From assembly GCA_030998015.1 (NCBI GenBank), contig JARWMV010000146.1, forward strand, positions 1 to 35,727: a DNA stretch of 35,727 nt, given 5' to 3'. Source of the stretch: Ceratorhiza oryzae-sativae (lineage: Eukaryota; Basidiomycota; Agaricomycetes; Cantharellales; Ceratobasidiaceae). Under the pieces are notes generated by a model. It was not told the DNA's origin and searched no databases. It worked only from the letters and a program-made list of their open reading frames with translations. Positions 7,897 to 16,900 of this stretch are shown here, one piece after another. The position numbers and the translations under genes are program-made. Within the stretch, counting starts at the first letter, position 1. Every line of letters begins with the position of its first letter.

Positions 7897-8068
7897 CCGC
7901 CGGCGTTAGAGGGAATCCTAAAGATTCCCTCGTAGAAAATGACGACCGTTCGTCATTTTCAGCCGGCGGCTAAATATCGATATTATGCCGCGCACTAGCA
8001 ATCGCAAACGGTTGCGATTGCTCACGTTGGTTGGTGGGACAAGTCCCACCAGCAACTAACGCGCGCGG
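7897..8068 (+). repeat. Family B element, 172-bp form (copy 9)
   Basis: It lies in a gene-free region between ATTATC and AGGTTAAC. Confidence 0.9.
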
Positions 8069-8080
8069 AGGTTAACTATT

Positions 8081-8134
8081 GACCCCCCAAACTGATGCAG
8101 CTATGCTGCATTGTTTGGGGTTGGGGGTCTACGG
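8081..8134 (+). repeat. Family E element
   Basis: GACCCCCCAAACTGATGCAGC...GTTTGGGG, then TTGGGGGTCTAC. Confidence 0.6.
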
Positions 8135-8204
8135 CAGGAGAAAAATCGGATAATTACGGTTTTATAACAAAAACTGTAAAATATATATTAAATGAAATCA
8201 GTTT

Positions 8205-8249
8205 TGCAGCGCGCTATGCGGCTGAGGCAGCGCGCTATGCGGCTGCCCA
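8205..8249 (-). repeat. Two units related to the 23-bp tandem repeat
   Basis: GCAGCGCGCTATGCGGCTG occurs twice, separated by AG. It is the reverse complement of the unit amplified at 18545-18820. Confidence 0.7.
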
Positions 8250-8430
8250 TAACAAAAATAGATTAATAAAAGGGTTAATAAAATCATTTTTATAACGCCG
8301 GAACCTGTGACTCGGCGCCCTTAAACTTACATGGGCCATACCGTATCTATGATGTCCGACAGCCAATACAGGAGGTCCACGTTTACAACAAAGTTGACAC
8401 GAGACGAAAAACTTAGAAAAATTAGTCTGG

Positions 8431-8468
8431 CCTCTATCTCGGTCAACATAGTTGACACGAGATAGGGT
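8431..8468 (+). repeat. Family H hairpin, CTCTATCTCG form
   Basis: It matches 5644-5681. A half copy (AAGTTGACACGAGACG) lies just before it near 8388. Confidence 0.6.
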
Positions 8469-8753
8469 AGGGTTAAATTTGATTAACATATATAAAAAAT
8501 AATGTCTCTTTTATATTTTACCTACCTCCTTTGTATTTGGGGTTTCTAAGGGCAAGCTCGTCCATAGGGAGAGGAAGCCCTCATAAATCCTAGGGAAGAG
8601 TCCGATCAAGAATAATACTGCGGACTCATACAGGGCTTGGACTAAAAACACTAGAGAACTTAACTTATCGCAGAAAGTTCAGTTATCTCTGTAGGGTAGA
8701 CTGACTATACCCATGGGATAAATTATAATTCTCTTCCGGATTAGAAACGGAGC
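8469..8753. other. Unassigned structured region
   Basis: It contains GC-rich helices (GGGAAGAGTCCGATC...GCGGACTC, GGGTAGACTGACTATACCC). It may be a diverged intron or structural RNA, but no group I R/S pair, RNase P or rRNA motif is convincing. Confidence 0.25.
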
Positions 8754-8925
8754 CCGCGCGCGTTAGTTGCTGGTGGGACTTGTCCCACCAACCAACGTGA
8801 GCAATCGCAACCGTTTGCGATTGCTAGTGCGCGGCATAATATCGATATTTAGCCGCCGGCTGAAAATGACGAACGGTCGTCATTTTCTACGAGGGAATCT
8901 TTAGGATTCCCTCTAACGCCGGCGG
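8754..8925 (-). repeat. Family B element, 172-bp form (copy 10)
   Basis: It abuts a tRNA-like D-arm sequence at its right edge. Confidence 0.9.
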
Positions 8926-8962
8926 GATTTGAAGTTCTACCACTCTACCCAAACCCCAAAAT
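8926..8962 (-). pseudogene. Possible tRNA 5' half cut by B copy 10
   Basis: The minus strand reads GGTAGAGTGGTAGAACTTC, which resembles a D arm, preceded by GGGGTTT as a possible acceptor strand. The sequence beyond the B element gives no pairing AAACCCC strand, so only a 5' part can be argued. From 8963 to 9153 nothing is recognised. Confidence 0.25.
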
Positions 8963-9153
8963 TTCTAGGGACCAACAGCCCATGACAAATTAGGGGTTAA
9001 ATGAACCCTCGGCTAGATCTAAAGATCTGGATGACCCTTACTTACTCCCTGAAAGGGAGGAATCACGGGTCGGGTTTAATTTTCCTAACCTGACACGGTC
9101 GACAATTGACGCCGCCGGTTCGGCATTACCTCGTTTTTGGTTCATAAAAACGA

Positions 9154-9494
9154 CTACCGCGCTTCTCAGCGCTCTTTGATCGCCCGAAGGGCGGCCTAAG
9201 CGCTGAGAACTCTAAATACCCCGCCAATGTTCCATTGGCGGATTTGCGAAGGCCCGCGCGCGTTAGTTGCTGGTGGGACTTGTCCCACCAACCAACGTGA
9301 GCAATCGCAACCGTTTGCGATTGCTAGTGCGCGGCATAATATCGATATTTAGCCGCCGGCTGAAAATGACGAACGGTCGTCATTTTCTACGAGGGAATCT
9401 TTCGGTCCAGCAAGATTTATAAATTTATAAATCTTGCGTGGAAGGATTCCCTCTAACGCCGGCGGTGTATTTGGGGAAATGGTTCCCTTTGCGC
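9154..9494. repeat. 341-bp duplicated block, copy 2
   Basis: It is a direct repeat of 6060-6400 in the same orientation, 3.1 kb away. Confidence 0.85.
9254..9465 (-). repeat. Family B element, 212-bp form (copy 11)
   Basis: It lies inside the 341-bp duplicate. These two are the only copies with the K hairpin. Confidence 0.9.
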
Positions 9495-9758
9495 ATTGGG
9501 AGGGGTTAAGAACTGTTAAAGTTAATAACCTTGGGGCTAAGCATTACAAACCATGACCCGGCGGCATGCTGTGACCCTAATGGTAAAAATTAAGCTGTGC
9601 TTATTTTACGCCCAAAATTTTAGTAGGTTCGTCATCACTTGTGGGGCGTGCTTCATCCTAGGTCTCTGCTGGGGCCTAGGAGGAAGCGGGAATTTAAGGA
9701 TTCCCTAACACTCCGACAGGGTTGAACCAGCACTCCGAAAGCTTTCAAAATTACATTT
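9495..9758. other. Gene-free region
   Basis: It has short GC-rich hairpins such as CATCCTAGGTC...GGCCTAGGAGG near 9655 and GGGAATTTAAGGATTCCC near 9690. No gene or RNA is recognised. Confidence 0.25.
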
Positions 9759-9994
9759 TGACCCGTGCACGCCTGCGAACGCCTTGGCTCATATTGACCT
9801 TAAGGTCAATAATCAAGCCAAGTCGGCCCTGGCGTGCGCGCGGCGTCTGATTCCGAGGTACCCTGGAACTTAAAGTTCCAGGGTACCTCGCAATACCTCG
9901 CCGCGAACGCGGCCTCGATAACCATTACCCCTCGGGTCAACAGCATGTATTTATATATAAATACAATGCTGGTTGACCCTAAGCGGGGGTATGA
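9759..9994 (-). repeat. Family A element (copy 6)
   Basis: The CTTGGC arm carries a nested TATTGACCTTAAGGTCAATA palindrome. The ends are mismatched (TTTTGA and TATGA). The right flank ATGAATGAAGAACG is also found after the copy at 27188. Confidence 0.8.
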
Positions 9995-10165
9995 ATGAAG
10001 AACGAAGCCCTTCACCATAAGACGAAACCTAAGGCCATTTTAAGATTTACGGCAGAGTTCGCAGATTCTACCGTGCATCTAAATATACTGTTAAAATGGG
10101 TAATCTAGTGGAGTATGGTAATATTTGAGAGTTAGGGTTAATAACTCCTTCTTTTATAAAAATTT
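9995..10165 (-). repeat. Leader-like repeat (copy 3)
   Basis: CCATAAGACGAAACCTA, TTAAAATGGGTAATCTAGTG and GAGTATGG match 27347-27524, and parts match the region upstream of nad1. No gene follows in the minus direction here. Confidence 0.6.
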
Positions 10166-10337
10166 CCGCCGGCGTTAGAGGGAATCCTAAAGATTCCCTC
10201 GTAGAAAATGACGACCGTTCGTCATTTTCAGCCGGCGGCTAAATATCGATATTATGCCGCGCACTAGCAATCGCAAACGGTTGCGATTGCTCACGTTGGT
10301 TGGTGGGACAAGTCCCACCAGCAACTAACGCGCGCGG
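10166..10337 (+). repeat. Family B element (copy 12), left half of B+A composite
   Basis: 172-bp form fused directly (GCGCGCGG|GCCCCCGC) to the A element at 10338. This is the first of six such composites. Confidence 0.9.
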
Positions 10338-10552
10338 GCCCCCGCTCTATCGGCTAAAATCTTAGGTGTAACCCAAGATTTCAGCCGCCCTGCCTAGAGA
10401 ACTGCGCTTTAGCGCACGTCTTGGCAGGGGTAATAAAGCGGAGGGTCAACGACCCGTGGGCATTGTTAACGAGGCCGCGTTCGCGGCGAGCCGCGCGCAC
10501 GCCAGGGCCGCCTTGGCTTAAGCCAAGGCGTTCGCAGGCGTGCACGGGTCAT
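10338..10552 (+). repeat. Family A element (copy 7), right half of composite
   Basis: The CGGCTAAAATC arm has an inserted C unit (about 10386-10430). The KpnI arm is lacking. Confidence 0.85.
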
Positions 10553-10625
10553 ATTAGATATAATAAATATTCAAACCTGCGGACAGTTGCGCCTTACTCA
10601 CAGATTCTGTTCAGGGAGGGGATTA

Positions 10626-10985
10626 TTAGTTAGGTGATATATCAAATGCAATCAATAAGCCTGGCACTAATGCGATTAAGGCGATTGCTACAGGTAGTAA
10701 ACCAGTCCAGCAGAAAATCATTAGTTGATCATATCTCAATCTAGGCAGAGTGGCTCTAAACCACACGAATAGGAAACATACTAAACTAGTTTTTATAGCT
10801 AACACTACTGATTGCAGGTTTACAACCGTATCGTTAACAAAAATTTCAGGTAGCAAGTAGCCTCCAAAAAACAATATAGCTGTTATACATGAGAATAACA
10901 CTATTGAGCTATACTCTGCTAAGAAAAAGAAAACAAAAGGCACACTAGAGTGTTCTGTAAAGAATCCAGCCACAAGCTCGGATTC
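10626..10985 (-). CDS. nad1: nad1 exon 4
   Basis: This C-terminal exon of 119 codons plus TAA starts [20 protein letters not shown] and ends [15 protein letters not shown]. The intron before it ends CTTTACG. The 73 nt between it and the A element at 10552 hold nothing recognised. Confidence 0.95.
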   Translation of the reverse strand, partial: ESELVAGFFTEHSSVPFVFFFLAEYSSIVLFSCITAILFFGGYLLPEIFVNDTVVNLQSVVLAIKTSLVCFLFVWFRATLPRLRYDQLMIFCWTGLLPVAIALIALVPGLLIAFDISPN

Positions 10986-13900
10986 CGTAAAGAAGAGAAA
11001 TTTGAGAGGGTAACTTAGAAAAACTCACCAAAGTAAGGTGAGTTTCCCCGAATAAATTAAAATTTAAAGTCAGCTAAAACGAATTATTTATCTAATTTTC
11101 CGCCGGCGTTAGAGGGAATCCTAAAGATTCCCTCGTAGAAAATGACGACCGTTCGTCATTTTCAGCCGGCGGCTAAATATCGATATTATGCCGCGCACTA
11201 GCAATCGCAAACGGTTGCGATTGCTCACGTTGGTTGGTGGGACAAGTCCCACCAGCAACTAACGCGCGCGGGCCCCCGCTCTATCGGCTAAAATCTTAGG
11301 TGTAACCCAAGATTTCAGCCGCTAAAGCGGAGGGTCAACGACCCGTGGGCATTGTTAACGAGGCCGCGTTCGCGGCGAGCCGCGCGCACGCCAGGGCCGC
11401 CTTGGCAAGCCAAGGCGTTCGCAGGCGTGCACGGGTAATATTTACCGTTAAAAATTTTACCTGATCTAACTTTTCGGGAAACTGTGGTCTTATTAACACC
11501 AAATTCAGCAGCTAGCTCTATTTGATTTTTGACCCGTGCACGCCTGCGAACGCCTTGGCTCATATTGACCTTAAGGTCAATAATCAAGCCAAGTCGGCCC
11601 TGGCGTGCGCGCGGCGTCTGATTCCTAGGTACCCTGGAACTTAAAGTTCCAGGGTACCTCGCAATACCTCGCCGCGAACGCGGCCTCGATAACCAAACCC
11701 CTCGGGTCAACAGCATGTATTTATATATAAATACAATGCTGGATGACCCTAAGCGGGGGTTTGAATGTTTTAATCAAATTATTTTCCATGTCGTATATTC
11801 CTAAGGGATTTTTACTCATTACATCAGAAATTTTATTTCTAGTTTCAGAGGTATGGGTGAACATAGGATTTAACTCGCCAGGTTTGCTTCCATGCAAGAT
11901 TTATAAAATCTTGCTGGACCTGATTAACTTAATTGATTCTAGTGTATGACCCGTGCACGCCTGCGAACGCCTTGGCTTAAGCCAAGCAAGCTTGGCTCAT
12001 ATTGACCTTAAGGTCAATGTAAGCCAAGGCGGCCCTGGCGTGCGCGCGGCGTCTGATTCCGAGGTACCCTGGAACTTAAAGTTCCAGGGTACCTCGCAAT
12101 ACCTCGCCGCGAACGCGGCCTCGATAACCATACCCACGGGTCAACAGCATGTATTTATATATAAATACAATGCTGGTTGACCCTAAGCGGGGGTATGATT
12201 TTTCCCAAACATCGGGTGGTTGGTTTTATCTACAAATCTAGCTTTCATTTTAGATATTGCCTCAGCCGTGTGTCCGCCGGCGTTAGAGGGAATCCTCAGA
12301 TGAGGTAGCCTTGACCATGAGTCTCATGGTCCAGGCTACCTCCCATAAAGATTCCCTCGTAGAAAATGACGACCGTTCGTCATTTTCAGCCGGCGGCTAA
12401 ATATCGATATTATGCCGCGCACTAGCAATCGCAAACGGTTGCGATTGCTCACGTTGGTTGGTGGGACAAGTCCCACCAGCAACTAACGCGCGCGGGCCTA
12501 GCATAGATTTAGCTTCCTGTTTGAAATTAAATAATTCTTCGAAAGGAAAGCTTTTAATAACCTCTGTTTCAATATCACCCCCCGTGGTGGTGAGGACCGT
12601 CGCTCCGCTCGGGCCCATCCACCACCAAACCCTACCCCGCTAATCGATACCCCTGCCAAGACGTGCGCTAAAGCGCAGTTCTCTAGGCAGGGTGTAGATT
12701 TGCCTTCGCAAATCATCGATTAGTGGAGCCCTCCGCGCTTAGGCCGCCCTGCTGGCGATCAAAGAGCGCGGAGGGGGCAGGCTTACCCGTGCCGTGGGTT
12801 GTGCGCGAGGCGGCCCCTCTGGCCGCGAGGTATTGCGAGGTACCCTGGAACTTTCAGTTCCAGGGTACCTCGGAATCAGACGCCCGCGCACGCCAGGGCC
12901 GCAGCTGCGATCGTAGGCGGGCACGGGTCAGTTAAAACTACAGCGACTCTAGCTGAAATTGTTGCACGTACGTGCAACAACTTCACGCTTGTAGAGGAGA
13001 CGTATGTGTGCGGCTTAAGCCGTACACAGACGGATCCGAAGCTTGAGTTAAAGGATCTTCGTGATAATAATAAACTACAAAAATAAAATTATTTATACCA
13101 TGTTTTTTCATACTTCGCTGTAATCTGGCATTTGTTGTGATACCCTCCGCCGGCGTTAGAGGGAATCCTAAAGATTCCCTCGTAGAAAATGACGACCGTT
13201 CGTCATTTTCAGCCGGCGGCTAAATATCGATATTATGCCGCGCACTAGCAATCGCAAACGGTTGCGATTGCTCACGTTGGTTGGTGGGACAAGTCCCACC
13301 AGCAACTAACGCGCGCGGGATCTGTGAATCTTTCATACATATCTTTGCTGGACCCTATGTATTGTTTTCCATCTTTAGTGTTGACTAAACCATAAACACC
13401 GCCAACTTTTTTAAGATCTGCACGAACATCTTTAGGATCATTTAAATCAGAATATACCTTTAAAGGCACTAATGCAGAGATTAAGCTAGATACCATATTA
13501 TTTGGAAGGATAAAGTTAAGTATCTCTTCAAATTCAATTAACATAGTAAATATAACTGTAATTAAAAACACACAAAGTAAAATTGAAAATAGATATCCTC
13601 TAAGAGGAAATAAGAAATTAATCAAACCCCCGCTTATCGGCTAAAATCTTAGGTGTAACCCAAGATTTCAGCCGATACGCGTAGACCCGAGGGGTTTGGT
13701 TATCGAGGCCGCGTTCGCGGCGAGGTATTGCGAGGTACCCTGGAACTTTCAGTTCCAGGGTACCTCGGAATCAGACGCCGCGCGCACGCCAGGGCCGCCT
13801 TGGCTTAAGCCAGGGCGTTCGCAGGCGTGCTCGGGTCAAATTTGATAACATTTTTATTGGTAGATATTGTAATAGTCTCTAAATCTAAATACGCCCCACC

Positions 13901-16900
13901 AGTTCAAATGGCAAAGGATTTATCTTGTCACAAGACTTGGCCCGCCGGCGTTAGAGGGAATCCTAAAGATTCCCTCGTAGAAAATGACGACCGTTCGTCA
14001 TTTTCAGCCGGCGGCTAAATATCGATATTATGCCGCGCACTAGCAATCGCAAACGGTTGCGATTGCTCACGTTGGTTGGTGGGACAAGTCCCACCAGCAA
14101 CTAACGCGCGCGGATTTCTTCATAGTTGCAGCGCGTTACGCGGCTGCCCAGACCCCGAGGCTAACAATCGTAGCCAAGAGAGGGGGAGTGGGACCCTGTA
14201 AATTCCATTTTGCATATAAAATTAAATTTTCAACTAGAATCTCTTTTAAAAAATTTTGCAACTAGTTCAAATTTCAGCACTGATCTAGTTGCCGAACGGG
14301 GGCAAACCTTCATAGGCCCATTCGAGAAGCTATGTGATCTGGGGTTTAGAGTTATAGACTTGCTAGTTAGCCTTTAAATTTAATTTATTCTATTTACCTA
14401 GATTAAAAAGGAATATATCTTAATGGAAAACTAAACATTAAACTAAAACCCTCCGCGCTCTTTGATCGCCCGCAGGGCGGCCTAAGCGCGGAGGGCTCCA
14501 ATAATCGATGATTTGCGAAGGCAAATCTACACCCTGCCTAGAGAACTGCGCTTTAGCGCACGTCTTGGCAGGGGTATCGATTAGCGGGGTATAGTTTAAG
14601 AATTCCATTGACCACGTCTATTCTCTGAGGATACCAAACTTGCCCCAAGCGGGAACCCTGTCGTCAGCTCATAAAATGCTAGTGCCCCCCAAACATGTGC
14701 AGCGGACCCAATCCCAGGTGGGAGGGTCCGCTGCATTGTTTGAGGGGCATCCGCCCCCCAATAAGGTTACCCCCCCAAACAATGCAGCATAGCTGCATCA
14801 GTTTGGGGGGTCAATGGCGACATTGCAATTATTGGGGGTCTACAGGGAACTAGCGGGAAGTTTAGTGTTTCCTGCTGATTGTTCTACTAAACATACAGAA
14901 AGAACGGCTATGTGTTCAACCGGTAGAATTTTCCAGCATATAGCGGTCTTTAAGGAGACCGAATCCTTAGAGCCAAATTGTGGTTATACTCTTAGTAATG
15001 CAGCCTCCTGAAGATCAAATGGAGTTCTTGATGTTTCTGCCAATACTGATATGAAATAGAATAAAAATATTGTTAGTAGGGGTATAACACTCCAAACAGC
15101 TTGTTGGCTCTCAATGATTTTTGTAATGTTGAACGAACCTGTGATTAAAATTACAATTACTACCGCTGAACTAAGTACTAACTCGTAACTTATCATAGCC
15201 GCAGTTGATCTTAAAGAACCTAAAAAGGCGTATTTAGAATTAGCAGACCATCCCGCAAATAATACTCCATAGATTCCTAGAGAGGATAGAGCTAATGTAT
15301 ACAAGATTCCTAAAGAGAAATCGAAGAGTACTAAACCATCTCCGAAAGGAATTACTGCCCACAAAACTATGCAAAATATGCCCTTTGAACATTAAAGACC
15401 CCCGCCGGCGTTAGAGGGAATCCTCAGATGAGGTAGCCTTGACCATGAGTCTCATGGTCCAGGCTACCTCCCATAAAGATTCCCTCGTAGAAAATGACGA
15501 CCGTTCGTCATTTTCAGCCGGCGGCTAAATATCGATATTATGCCGCGCACTAGCAATCGCAAACGGTTGCGATTGCTCACGTTGGTTGGTGGGACAAGTC
15601 CCACCAGCAACTAACGCGCGCGGGCATTGAGGGTATGATGTGGGGTTTAACTAAGTTAATTAAAGAGGGCATTGAGGATTTGTTAATTCGGATTCGATAA
15701 GAGATATTTCCGCCTTTTGTAATTCCATGGTTAATCAATCCACAAGATAATCCAAATTTAGAATTAAAAATATCAATTAAGCGTAGCCCGTAGGGCCCAA
15801 AACCACCGTGAAGGTGTTTTTTGGAAACATCTTCTTTTGAGTAAGAATCTGTACAAATGACTAAATGGCCTTTTGTTATGTTAAACGAAGCATCATCCAT
15901 AATAAGAAAAGCTAAACCAACGGGTGTTAGTTTTTCATGGGCATTTAAGGGTACAATTTTTATGTTATTTTGTAAATCTTTAACATAAAAGTCGTCAATT
16001 ACCCAGTTAAACATAGGATATTTTAAGGTAGAAAACCGTATATCTGTATGAATTTTCCCAGTAAGTTCGTTTTGTTTTCTGGTAACTTCTTTGGGGGCTG
16101 TTCTAACAAAGGGTTTAAAAATAGAATATAAATGAAAAATTAATTCTTGGTTTACATTAGACATATAAAACCGCAATCTTGTGTTACCATTTAATTGAGA
16201 TTTTTCTGCTGTAGCATCTCCCAGCATTGTTCCAAATATTACTTCTTTTTGACCCGTGCACGCCTGCGAACGCCCTGGCTTAAGCCAAGCAAGCTTGGCT
16301 CATATTGACCTTAAGGTCAATAATCAAGCCAAGGCGGCCCTGGCGTGCGCGCGGCTCGCCGCGAACGCGGCCTCGATAACCAAACCCCTCGGGTCAACAG
16401 CATGTATTTATATATAAATACAATGCTGGATGACCCTAAGCGGGGGTTTGATATTCGGTCAGATCTGGGGCGTCCGGAGTTCTAGGCCCCTTTATACGGC
16501 TATTTTTTACGTCCGTAGAATCAGTAGAATATTTTCTTAGACTCCGCCGGCGTTAGAGGGAATCCTCAGATGAGGTAGCCTTGACCATGAGTCTCATGGT
16601 CCAGGCTACCTCCCATAAAGATTCCCTCGTAGAAAATGACGACCGTTCGTCATTTTCAGCCGGCGGCTAAATATCGATATTATGCCGCGCACTAGCAATC
16701 GCAAACGGTTGCGATTGCTCACGTTGGTTGGTGGGACAAGTCCCACCAGCAACTAACGCGCGCGGAGGCATATAGCAGTAAAATTTTATTAAAGTAGTTA
16801 ACACAAAAAATTTGAATTTAGCATAAGCATCTTTAACATATGCGTTAAATATAAATAACCAATTTTTAATTTTATTAACGAATTCAACTATATTTGCTAA

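Larger units (their letters stand above)
11438..13851 (-). pseudogene. GIY-YIG homing endonuclease of nad1 intron 3, interrupted by many elements
   Basis: A GIY-YIG nuclease with NUMOD-type DNA-binding repeats, which would promote spread of nad1 intron 3. The ATG is at 13851. A hydrophobic N-terminus ([14 protein letters not shown]) precedes the catalytic GGVYGLVN...[14 protein letters not shown] near 13330-13400. Then come [55 protein letters not shown] (NUMOD3-like) and a helix-turn-helix [15 protein letters not shown] ending near 11440. A elements at 13623, 11947 and 11530 and a B element at 13147 can each be removed conceptually (A with one TCATA or TCAAA copy) to rejoin the frame exactly: NL-INF, FGKN-HTLE, KTFK-NQIE, FTD-QGI. 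B copy 14 and the cluster 12600-12980 do not join cleanly. No other stop or frameshift was seen between insertions. Confidence 0.85.
10986..15001 (-). other. nad1 intron 3, group I with GIY-YIG gene
   Basis: A 4.0-kb intron. P/Q lies at 14867-14945 (ATGCTGGAAAATTC, AATCAGCAGGAAAC), R at 14611-14630 (CCTCAGAGAATAGACGTGG) and S at 14407-14425 (TTAAGATATATTCC). The core is split by an E element between Q and R and by a D element between R and S. The endonuclease gene lies 3' of S. The stretch 14151-14404 (except S) is probably P9-type structure. Confidence 0.85.

Noticed and set aside
8469..8753. Mitochondrial RNase P RNA or a group I core
   Set aside because: Some helices look right, but neither the conserved P4 strands nor an R/S pair could be found on either strand.
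12799..13086. Plus-strand ORFs within A, B, E and F elements
   Set aside because: They recur identically wherever an element occurs, have no family features and follow from GC-rich palindromes lacking stops.
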